A stretch of DNA of 5,784 nucleotides. Origin: Fidelibacterota bacterium. Lineage in GTDB: Bacteria > Fidelibacterota > UBA2242. A program made the position numbers and the translations under genes. Position 1 is the first letter of the stretch. Each line of letters begins with the position of its first letter. The notes below the pieces were generated by a model. It worked only from the letters and a program-made list of their open reading frames with translations, ran no database searches and had not been told where the DNA came from. The stretch covers positions 1 through 5,784 of the forward strand of contig JAGLWX010000075.1 in assembly GCA_023133185.1 (NCBI GenBank), read 5' to 3'. Below are positions 1 to 5,093 of the stretch, in pieces.

Positions 1-100
1 TCGGTATCGCTACTCTGCTTTTGGTGTAATATCGGCATTGCGGATAAACTTTCAATAGCATTCCAATGAATACGATAATAATAAAAATTGCTTCAGACAC
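1..100 (-). CDS. Possible 5' end of a short hydrophobic protein, cut by the window edge
   Basis: On the minus strand a frame opens with GTG at 100-98 and runs without a stop to the window edge, giving 33 residues. They begin MSEAIFIIIVFIGMLLKVYP, which looks like a membrane segment or signal anchor, followed by a basic and polar stretch with KSR. The reading frame is also open upstream into the 3' end of the Wzi-like gene, so the start is uncertain. No convincing Shine-Dalgarno site precedes the GTG. It lies 37 bases after the stop of the Wzi-like gene on the same strand, so it could be the next gene of that operon. I do not recognise a family. An open frame this short in AT-rich sequence may be chance. 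Confidence 0.22.
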   Translation of the reverse strand, partial: MSEAIFIIIVFIGMLLKVYPQCRYYTKSRVAIP

Positions 101-137
101 GGCGATTTTTAATCCAAAGACAAAATAACAAAAACGA

Positions 138-1817
138 TTAATAATCGACCCGAATCTGAAAAGAGAGAAAACCGTCAACCTGCCCATCTTGTTCTCTCAC
201 CCGGGCGCCCAAGTCAAAAATAATCTCTTTGCGCCAGCGATAGCTCAGTACAAAGCCTAATTCCTGCGTGGTTTCTATTTTGCCCATCAGCCATTTGGTT
301 TGATCATCGAATTTCGGATTCCGCTGTGAATAATCCTGATTAGCATCACCGCCCACTGGGTAATATGCCGGATCGGTAACCGGCAACGGATCAACGCCGT
401 GTTTCAATCCACGGTATTGGATTTTACCATAAAGGCGGTGACTGAACCACCACCGGTTTTCCACAAACCACAGTTGCGAATTGGGTCCGGCATAAAAGCC
501 CAGGCACTCTCCGTTGTGAGTGTAGGTATTAACAGTAATCTTATGAGTATAGGTCCACGGGCGAACTCCAGTCCATTCAATAATCAATTCTGTGGGAATC
601 CGGGGTGAAAGATGTATCCCCGCCTGGCAGCCTTGTTTGTTTGCCCACCATCTCTTTCCGATTTCCGTTACTTTTAACTCGTCCAGCAAAAGCGTTCCGT
701 ACAGTTTTATACCGGCGGAGGGAAACCATTCGAATTCAAAAGCCATAAGATTATTATCCCTGTCGCGCTGCTCATGTTCCATGGTGTGGAGCAGGCTGAC
801 AGGCAACAAATAATCAAACTCAAAATTGCGGTTACCATAGATCATCATTTCCGTAAAGGCGAGGTGAAACGATGGAACAAATGCGGTTTCCAATCGATGT
901 CCCACAAAATATTTCCGGGGGAAACTTTTAATATTTGTTTCAGCGTCAATGTCTGGATTTATCCCCAAAAGGGATCCGTGAACAAAAGTGTATTTCGCAT
1001 GGTCAAAATCTTTTTGCCACTGGATGAAGCCAAAGGGGGCAATGTTGTCGGATAGAATCATGCTGTTTGGCGAATTTCCCCAGATTATACTCTCGTGATT
1101 TACTGAAAAGGTTCCGGCGACAGGTGTGGAATATTGGAAATAGGCTTCGGTTTTATCGAAATATTGGGCGCCAAAGGTCGGCTCGTCCTGAACATAGGTA
1201 TTGCGAATTTCTCCGGGGAAATCAGTAAAACCGTCGGGAATATTCCACAGGTATCCACGGGCATCCATGTAAAGTGAAAGTTTATCACCCAGCTGGGTTG
1301 AGAGCCGCATACCGCCGGCTCCTAAAATTCGAAATATTCCGTTCTTATTCTCTAATCTGGCTCTTCCGTCAATATCAAGCCAAATAAGGTTTTTGTCTTT
1401 TTCATAAATGAACAGATGCGGCGGTTCCTCTTCCGAATATTTATCGAATATTTCCTTAATTCCTTTTGCAAAGTTTTCCCGGGAGGAAAGAGGGGTATAA
1501 TGGTTCGTACCTTCTGTCAGCTTAGGATGGCGGCTCTGGCCGAATTCCGAACGATATTCGACAATGTAATCTTTCAGAACTAACTTGTCGATTCGATCCA
1601 GATGTTCTTTTTGATTCTCAAGTTTGGACAGGTATTCGGCAACCTTTGCCCGGTGAAGCGGACGAGTGTCGCTGAGCAGCTCCCGAATCAGCCCCCGGAC
1701 AGCCATTCTGTCGAGAAAATCATATACCGGGTCATTCGCCGGAACGTGCAGCCCGGTGGCGCTCAGGCAGATTGTCGTTAATAATATCAGCAGTGTCGCT
1801 TTATACGTTCTGTTCAT
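138..1817 (-). CDS. Wzi-like outer-membrane beta-barrel protein (capsule assembly Wzi family)
   Basis: This encodes 559 residues. The chosen ATG (1817-1815) has GGAG seven bases upstream. An in-frame upstream ATG at 1865 would place an unlikely arginine-rich extension before the signal peptide. Residues 1-22 form a type I signal peptide: MNRTYK, then a LLILLTTICLSATG core. Its cysteine lacks a lipobox. Residues about 30-66 carry VYDFLDRMAVRGL and RPLHRAKVAEYLSKL, the helical N-terminal segment I know from Wzi-like proteins of FCB bacteria. From about residue 144 onward the sequence alternates in the manner of a beta barrel. It includes a GHRLE segment followed by an FTEMMIYG strand (about 307-330), and an EHEQRDRDNN segment (about 348-357), all typical of this family. 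The protein ends FQIRVDY, a C-terminal aromatic signal for the BAM machinery. It is longer than E. coli Wzi (about 480 residues). Known family role: Wzi holds group 1 capsule at the cell surface. That this protein binds polysaccharide is inference. It overlaps the glycosyltransferase gene by 17 bases. Confidence 0.78.
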   Translation of the reverse strand: MNRTYKATLLILLTTICLSATGLHVPANDPVYDFLDRMAVRGLIRELLSDTRPLHRAKVAEYLSKLENQKEHLDRIDKLVLKDYIVEYRSEFGQSRHPKLTEGTNHYTPLSSRENFAKGIKEIFDKYSEEEPPHLFIYEKDKNLIWLDIDGRARLENKNGIFRILGAGGMRLSTQLGDKLSLYMDARGYLWNIPDGFTDFPGEIRNTYVQDEPTFGAQYFDKTEAYFQYSTPVAGTFSVNHESIIWGNSPNSMILSDNIAPFGFIQWQKDFDHAKYTFVHGSLLGINPDIDAETNIKSFPRKYFVGHRLETAFVPSFHLAFTEMMIYGNRNFEFDYLLPVSLLHTMEHEQRDRDNNLMAFEFEWFPSAGIKLYGTLLLDELKVTEIGKRWWANKQGCQAGIHLSPRIPTELIIEWTGVRPWTYTHKITVNTYTHNGECLGFYAGPNSQLWFVENRWWFSHRLYGKIQYRGLKHGVDPLPVTDPAYYPVGGDANQDYSQRNPKFDDQTKWLMGKIETTQELGFVLSYRWRKEIIFDLGARVREQDGQVDGFLSFQIRVDY

Positions 1818-2931
1818 GGACCTTCTCCGGTAACCGTTCGCCGAAAGCCTTATAAAATAAATCATATTGATTTACTTTTAAACGGCTTTCTTTAATCCGG
1901 CTAAATTTTTTCGCTGTTTTCAAATCGACGGACAGATTCATCTCTTCCTGAGAAACCATGTAAAAATAGCCCTTGTCCCGGTAATATTCCGCCTGATATT
2001 CCTGCTCCGTCTGCCCGGGAGTCGGCACCATAAGAGCCGGTTTTTTTAAAGCGACCATGTCCATTGTGGACGAGTATCCGGATCGACACACCACAATTTT
2101 TGCACGGTTTAACAGGTTGTTGACCTCTTTACGGTTTTTAAAGGAGTACACCTGAAGACCCGGATATGAATAATCTTTTCCCGTATCTTCAGGCTTTCCC
2201 AAAATTACAACTTTATTCCCGGGCATATTTTTCATCTGTTCAATCACTTTTGCCCCAAAGATTTCCCTATGCGGCTCGGGCCCGGATATTACCGCCAACG
2301 CATCAATATCCTGTAGAACATTCTCTTTGTGAACAGTTGACCACAAACCGATATAAGTTAATTTCGGATGCCGGCAGATTTTCCCCGAATGAGCTAGGTC
2401 GCCAGCCATGTTCTCTTTGCCCGCTTCATCGAGCACAAGAACGCCGCTATATTTCCGGAAATACCAACGATTAAACCATTCGGAAATCACTTCAAATTTG
2501 CGGAGCCGCGCCGGAAGCCTGAACCGGAGCTGGTGGGTGATAAAGAATGACGGGACATTTCGTGAATAGGCACCGTAACGATTGTCGGAAATAATCAAAT
2601 CGATGTCTCTTTCCCGCATAATCTTTTCTGCCAGCCAATGTTCCCTTAACAGACCCACCAGCATGGAGGGAACCTGCAAAATCAGCCGGATAACCAGAAA
2701 TCGCTGATTTGATGCATATTGAACGGTATAGTCCGGTAAATTTATACTCTCTAAATCCGGGAATTCATCTTTCAGAAAAGCAAGCGCTCTTCCGGTTGCC
2801 GCAAGGATCACCTCGTTGTTTTCCGACAAAGAACGGATCATCTGTACCGAATGAACTGCATGGCCCAATCCCCAGTTCAAGACGGCGTAAAGAACTCTTT
2901 TTTGAGAAGGCGGGGGATTGTCCGAATACAA
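1801..2931 (-). CDS. GT-B fold glycosyltransferase (GT28/MurG-like, Glyco_trans_1_3 type)
   Basis: Probable cytoplasmic or membrane-associated transferase that moves a sugar from a nucleotide-sugar donor in surface-glycan assembly. Donor and acceptor are unknown. The proposed start is TTG at 2931, giving 376 residues. AAGGA lies seven bases upstream, and the conserved domain begins a few residues later with KRVLYAVLNWGLGHA. Residues 19-24 (NWGLGH) are the glycine-rich N-terminal loop, equivalent to GGTGGH in MurG. GPEP at 217-220 opens the second Rossmann domain. RSGYSSTMDM at 283-292 and PTPGQTEQEYQA at 303-314 form the nucleotide-sugar binding region of this family, which I recall from many Bacteroidetes-like genomes. 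A longer in-frame reading from ATG 3000 (or TTG 3003) lacks a Shine-Dalgarno site and would overlap the likely promoter. The gene is first in a minus-strand pair with the Wzi-like gene, pointing to capsule or exopolysaccharide synthesis. Family call is firm; exact substrate unknown. Confidence 0.82.
   Translation of the reverse strand: MYSDNPPPSQKRVLYAVLNWGLGHAVHSVQMIRSLSENNEVILAATGRALAFLKDEFPDLESINLPDYTVQYASNQRFLVIRLILQVPSMLVGLLREHWLAEKIMRERDIDLIISDNRYGAYSRNVPSFFITHQLRFRLPARLRKFEVISEWFNRWYFRKYSGVLVLDEAGKENMAGDLAHSGKICRHPKLTYIGLWSTVHKENVLQDIDALAVISGPEPHREIFGAKVIEQMKNMPGNKVVILGKPEDTGKDYSYPGLQVYSFKNRKEVNNLLNRAKIVVCRSGYSSTMDMVALKKPALMVPTPGQTEQEYQAEYYRDKGYFYMVSQEEMNLSVDLKTAKKFSRIKESRLKVNQYDLFYKAFGERLPEKVHEQNV
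1825..1828 (-). promoter_or_regulatory. Shine-Dalgarno site of the Wzi-like gene
   Basis: On the minus strand GGAG sits seven bases before the ATG at 1817, inside the last codons of the glycosyltransferase gene. It decides the start codon of the Wzi-like gene. With the 17-base overlap, it also implies that the downstream gene is translated from the same transcript. Confidence 0.7.
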
Positions 2932-2938
2932 ACGCAGT

Positions 2939-2943
2939 TCCTT
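2939..2943 (-). promoter_or_regulatory. Shine-Dalgarno site supporting a TTG start for the glycosyltransferase
   Basis: On the minus strand AAAAGGA ends seven bases before TTG at 2931. The other candidate start, ATG at 3000, is preceded by CCAAACCGTTTTTG, which has no Shine-Dalgarno-like sequence. The site therefore favours the shorter protein. Confidence 0.5.
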
Positions 2944-2957
2944 TTGCTCTTTTGTAA

Positions 2958-2984
2958 ATTGTATAACGACCAACGAAATTACAA
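2958..2984 (-). promoter_or_regulatory. Candidate sigma-70 type promoter for the glycosyltransferase/Wzi-like operon
   Basis: Minus strand: TTGTAA (2984-2979) and TACAAT (2963-2958) separated by 15 bases. The -10 matches the consensus at five of six positions. The -35 matches at four of six, and the spacing is shorter than the usual 17. Transcription would begin near 2952-2950, leaving a leader of about 20 bases before the proposed TTG start and making the ATG at 3000 untranscribed from this promoter. FCB bacteria may use a different promoter consensus, so this is tentative. Confidence 0.3.
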
Positions 2985-3004
2985 TTATTTTGGCTAACAT
3001 CAAA

Positions 3005-3128
3005 AACGGTTTGGTTTGCCAATTGAGAACTTTGCGAAAGCTATATCTAATAGTACTTCACGATATTTTCTTGAATCTTTCGCATTATCCAAAGAAACTT
3101 TCGCAAAGATAATCAACAATAAACCGTT
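3005..3128. repeat. Fold-back element with imperfect terminal inverted repeats
   Basis: The outer arms AACGGTTT (3005-3012) and AAACCGTT (3121-3128) are exact reverse complements. So are the inner arms CTTTGCGAAAG (3030-3040) and CTTTCGCAAAG (3098-3108). The segments between them are only partly complementary. The whole could fold into a stem of about 31-36 bases around a 57-base AT-rich loop. A further CTTTCGC is present in the loop (3078-3084). It resembles a small non-autonomous fold-back repeat. No flanking target-site duplication is obvious. Confidence 0.5.
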
Positions 3129-3130
3129 AA

Positions 3131-3143
3131 ACACCTCCGGTGT
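3131..3143. repeat. Short palindrome ACACC-tcc-GGTGT
   Basis: Five-base perfect arms around a three-base centre. It lies three bases after the fold-back and is the first of a series of similar small hairpins in this spacer. Confidence 0.4.
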
Positions 3144-3173
3144 TCTGTCTTTGGGGAGGACTTCTTATTTCAC

Positions 3174-3186
3174 CAGACTTCGTCTG
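3174..3186. repeat. Short palindrome CAGAC-ttc-GTCTG
   Basis: Five-base perfect arms around TTC. The centre is the same as in the palindrome at 3202-3216 although the arms differ completely. Confidence 0.45.
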
Positions 3187-3201
3187 ATGTTATTCATGTT
3201 C

Positions 3202-3235
3202 AATCCCTTCGGGATTTTAGTTCCGTCAGGTTCTC
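3202..3235. repeat. Hairpin plus TTTTAGTTCCGTC module, copy 1
   Basis: The palindrome AATCCC-ttc-GGGATT (3202-3216, six-base arms) runs directly into TTTTAGTTCCGTCAGGTTCTC (3215-3235). The same layout recurs at 3571-3606, where the last 21 bases match at 19 positions while the palindrome has different arms. Confidence 0.6.
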
Positions 3236-3244
3236 GCCCGTATC

Positions 3245-3264
3245 AACCTTCCGAAGGTTTTTTT
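3245..3264 (+). repeat. AACCTTCCGAAGGTT palindrome with T run (terminator-like)
   Basis: Seven-base arms AACCTTC and GAAGGTT meet at a single C (3245-3259), and a run of seven T covers 3258-3264. On the plus strand this has the form of a small intrinsic terminator, but no plus-strand gene ends upstream of it. The palindrome is the exact reverse complement of the one at 3292-3306, and 14 of its 15 bases recur at 3571-3585. Confidence 0.5.
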
Positions 3265-3291
3265 ATTATGACACAGACACTTATCTTGCCG

Positions 3292-3306
3292 AACCTTCGG
3301 AAGGTT
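3292..3306. repeat. AACCTTCGGAAGGTT palindrome, inverted copy of 3245-3259
   Basis: Seven-base arms around a single G. As the exact reverse complement of 3245-3259, it could pair with that copy along all 15 bases around a 32-base loop, instead of each copy folding on itself. Confidence 0.5.
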
Positions 3307-3343
3307 ATCCCGGAGAAACGTTAGAATGAAGTCCTGTAGATTG

Positions 3344-3426
3344 AACAAACAAGACCCGGTTAAATATGCTTCGCATTTCACAGGATAAACATTTAACGGG
3401 TTAAAAGTGTTTGTTTTACTTTTTTT
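3344..3426 (+). repeat. Composite hairpin followed by T7
   Basis: Nested arms: AACAAACA (3344-3351) pairs with TGTTTGTT (3408-3415). ACCCGGTTAAAT (3354-3365) pairs with ATTTAACGGGTT (3391-3402) apart from a bulged G. ATGC-ttc-GCAT (3366-3376) forms a small hairpin at one side of the loop. Seven T at 3420-3426 follow four bases after the stem. It could be a structured RNA end, a terminator-like element or a mobile repeat. Nothing in the flanking genes calls for a terminator here. Confidence 0.45.
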
Positions 3427-3436
3427 CGGAACGTCT

Positions 3437-3467
3437 AAACCAATTTTCAGCGAAGCCAAATTGGTTT
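3437..3467. repeat. Inverted repeat AAACCAATTT / AAATTGGTTT
   Basis: Ten-base perfect arms (3437-3446 and 3458-3467) with an 11-base loop. It could be an operator-like dyad or another hairpin of the series. It lies about 245 bases before the radical SAM start, which is far for a repressor site of that gene. Confidence 0.45.
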
Positions 3468-3506
3468 CAGCTTTTATTCTTGCCCGACAAACGATATGCT
3501 ACTGTG

Positions 3507-3533
3507 GGGGATTGCTTTAGACCAAAGCGCCCC
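3507..3533. repeat. Imperfect hairpin GGGG-att-GCTTT / AAAGC-g-CCCC
   Basis: GCTTT (3514-3518) pairs with AAAGC (3524-3528) around AGACC. GGGG (3507-3510) can pair with CCCC (3530-3533) beyond an uneven internal loop. Confidence 0.35.
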
Positions 3534-3573
3534 AATCAACCAGTAAACCAATTCAACCAATAAGCCATTCAAT
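3534..3573. repeat. Degenerate CAACCA/AACCAAT-rich simple tract
   Basis: The plus strand is almost free of G and consists of loose repeats such as CAATCAACCAGTAAACCAAT, then CAACCAATAAGCCATTCAAT. It resembles degenerate 7-9 base tandem repeats, probably grown by slippage. No coding frame uses it. Confidence 0.4.
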
Positions 3574-3606
3574 CTTCCGAAGGTTTTTTAGTTCCGTCGG
3601 GTCCTC
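3571..3606. repeat. Hairpin plus TTTTAGTTCCGTC module, copy 2
   Basis: AATCTTCCGAAGGTT (3571-3585) differs at one base from the palindrome at 3245-3259 and is followed by T6 and then AGTTCCGTCGGGTCCTC. It joins the palindrome of 3245 to the tail of the 3202-3235 module, so it is a recombined or modular copy rather than a simple duplicate. Confidence 0.55.
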
Positions 3607-3631
3607 AGATCTGGCAAGCCAACGAATGTGT

Positions 3632-3647
3632 CGGGAGTGAGCTCCCG
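3632..3647. repeat. GC-rich hairpin CGGGAG-tgag-CTCCCG
   Basis: Six-base perfect arms with a four-base loop, located 14 bases before the TATAAT box and over the place where a -35 element would lie. It could be an operator or simply another repeat of the spacer. Confidence 0.45.
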
Positions 3648-3660
3648 GCGCAACTGAAAA

Positions 3661-3666
3661 TATAAT
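3661..3666 (+). promoter_or_regulatory. Candidate -10 box (TATAAT) for the radical SAM/DUF4416 operon
   Basis: A perfect TATAAT lies 44 bases before the ATG at 3711. Transcription would start near 3673, leaving a leader of about 38 bases. No TTGACA-like -35 is seen at the usual distance, where the sequence belongs to the hairpin at 3632-3647. The box alone is weak evidence in AT-rich sequence. Confidence 0.3.
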
Positions 3667-3710
3667 CCAAGAGTGTTGAATATCCTCAATTCAAGCTGTA
3701 GTTTAACGCT

Positions 3711-5093
3711 ATGAAAGCGTCTTCTGTTCTGCTTATAAATCCCTGGATTGCCGATTTCGCCGCATATGACCTGTGGGCAAAACCGCTGGGCTTGCTGTAT
3801 GTCGGAAAATTCCTCCGCAATTACGGCTATGAGCTTCAGCTAATTGATCTTACCGATCGACTAAGATGGAACAATTCTGATCCCGCAACTAAACTCTCCG
3901 GCAGGGGAAAATACCACAAGACCATTATCCCGAAACCCGAAGCCGTGACTCACGTTCCCAGACGGTTCGGATTATACGGAGCAACCAGAGAACAATTTCT
4001 ATCAGCCCTTCAAAACATCGATCCTCCTAAGGCAATACTGTTGACCTCACACATGAGTTATTGGTATCCGGGAATAGTTGAAACCGTAAAGATTCTCAGA
4101 GAATCCTTTCCCACAGCCAAAATAATTCTGGGCGGTATCTATGCTTCGCTGTTCCCGGGGCATGCCCGGCGGATCGTACAACCGGATCATCTTATTACCG
4201 GATATGGCGAGAAACAGACTTTGATGCTTCTGGATACGATTTATGAAATCGAGCGGGATTATTCGAAAATTCCGGAATTTGATGATTCGGGAATATTGCC
4301 CTGGGATTTATACCCGAAAATCAATGCGGCTGCAATGATGAGCTCCCGGGGATGTCCGCTGCATTGCGATTATTGCGCAACGCCGTATTTAAATCCACGG
4401 TTTTTACAGCGCGCCCCGGAAGATGTTATTTCAGAAATTGTCTGTCTTTATGAACAGTTAGACGTTCGGCAATTTGCTTTTTACGACGACGCCCTGTTTA
4501 TTAATAAAAAACGGCATATTATTCCGATCCTAAAAGGATTATTAAAACACGGCGTAAATGCAAAATTTCACACACCGAACGGTTTGTTCGCTCGAGAAAT
4601 CGATCCCGATCTGGCGATGTTAATGAAACGCACCGGATTCCAGACAATCCGCGTCAGCCTGGAATCCATTATCCCTAAATGGCAAAAAGCATCGACTGAT
4701 AAAGTATCCACCGATCACTTCAATCTGGCGCTTAAAAATTTAGAAAACGCCGGTTACAAGCGCTCAGATATTGAAGCCTATTTAATTATGGGACTACCGG
4801 GACAACGCTATTCGGATATAGAAAAAAGTATCTGCTATGTTGCTGAGCTGGGAGCTGTTTCACGCCTGGCGTCATACTCGCCGATACCGCACACAGCGCA
4901 CTGGAACCGAGCTAAAGCGCTGGGATCTGTTTGGGACGAGATTGATCCTCTGCTTACAAACAACACATTATATCCCTGCGCCACCAGAGATTTCCCGGTC
5001 GAAAAATTCCTTGAGCTGCGCCAGCTTTCAAACGACCTGAATAAGTTTGTCAAGAAATCACTACTACAGGAGGACAATAAATGGGCATTATAA
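3711..5093 (+). CDS. Radical SAM protein with N-terminal cobalamin-binding-like domain
   Basis: This encodes 460 residues. It should use a [4Fe-4S] cluster to cleave S-adenosylmethionine and make a radical; the substrate is unknown. Residues 1-180 look like a B12-binding Rossmann domain: SSVLLINPW, PLGLLYVGKFLRNYGYELQLID (24-46), ILLTSHMSYWYPG (109-121), ILGGIYASLFPGHA (139-152) and GYGE (164-167). The DxHxxG cobalamin-ligand motif is not visible, as in many such radical SAM proteins. An insert at about 50-95 contains GRGKYHKTIIPKPE and VPRRFGLYGA, which I recall as a conserved mark of one uncharacterised subfamily. The radical SAM core has SSRGCPLHCDYC with cluster cysteines 215, 219 and 222, then FAFYDD (256-260) and GLPGQ (361-365). 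No signal peptide or membrane segment is seen, so it is probably cytoplasmic. The start fits the domain boundary although no good Shine-Dalgarno site precedes it. It overlaps the DUF4416 gene by 13 bases. Confidence 0.88.
   Translation: MKASSVLLINPWIADFAAYDLWAKPLGLLYVGKFLRNYGYELQLIDLTDRLRWNNSDPATKLSGRGKYHKTIIPKPEAVTHVPRRFGLYGATREQFLSALQNIDPPKAILLTSHMSYWYPGIVETVKILRESFPTAKIILGGIYASLFPGHARRIVQPDHLITGYGEKQTLMLLDTIYEIERDYSKIPEFDDSGILPWDLYPKINAAAMMSSRGCPLHCDYCATPYLNPRFLQRAPEDVISEIVCLYEQLDVRQFAFYDDALFINKKRHIIPILKGLLKHGVNAKFHTPNGLFAREIDPDLAMLMKRTGFQTIRVSLESIIPKWQKASTDKVSTDHFNLALKNLENAGYKRSDIEAYLIMGLPGQRYSDIEKSICYVAELGAVSRLASYSPIPHTAHWNRAKALGSVWDEIDPLLTNNTLYPCATRDFPVEKFLELRQLSNDLNKFVKKSLLQEDNKWAL
5068..5073 (+). 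promoter_or_regulatory. Strong Shine-Dalgarno site of the DUF4416 gene
   Basis: AGGAGG lies seven bases before the ATG at 5081, inside the final codons of the radical SAM gene. It fixes the downstream start and supports translational coupling. Confidence 0.8.

Larger units (their letters stand above)
2985..3710. other. Gene-free, repeat-rich divergent spacer
   Basis: No credible coding region lies between the two divergent gene pairs. The open frames present translate palindromes and low-complexity sequence, are open on both strands at once, and have no ribosome-binding sites. In order it holds: a fold-back (3005-3128); small palindromes at 3131, 3174, 3202, 3245 and 3292; a composite hairpin (3344-3415) with a T run; inverted repeats at 3437-3467 and 3507-3533; a CAACCA-rich tract (3534-3573); a third copy of the CCGAAGGTT palindrome with a repeated TTTTAGTTCCGTC module (3571-3606); a GC-rich hairpin (3632-3647); and a TATAAT box (3661-3666). 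Confidence 0.75.

Noticed and set aside
1818..1865. Upstream ATG at 1865 as the start of the Wzi-like gene
   Set aside because: It would add 16 residues rich in arginine before a complete signal peptide and lengthen the gene overlap. The ATG at 1817 has a correctly spaced GGAG.
2765..3022. Minus-strand open frame of 85 codons overlapping the glycosyltransferase 5' end
   Set aside because: It is a shifted frame of the glycosyltransferase, whose conserved motifs are unambiguous in the other frame.
3016..3324. Plus-strand open frame of 102 codons in the spacer
   Set aside because: It translates the fold-back and several palindromes, has no Shine-Dalgarno site, overlaps an opposing open frame, and looks like no protein family. 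Palindromes without stops keep both strands open.
3226..3459. Minus-strand open frame of 77 codons in the spacer
   Set aside because: It covers the same palindromes and the composite hairpin. No ribosome-binding site and no recognisable domain.
3131..3647. CRISPR array
   Set aside because: The repeats are short palindromes with differing arms and irregular spacing. There are no uniform repeats of 24-37 bases with equal spacers, and no cas gene is present.
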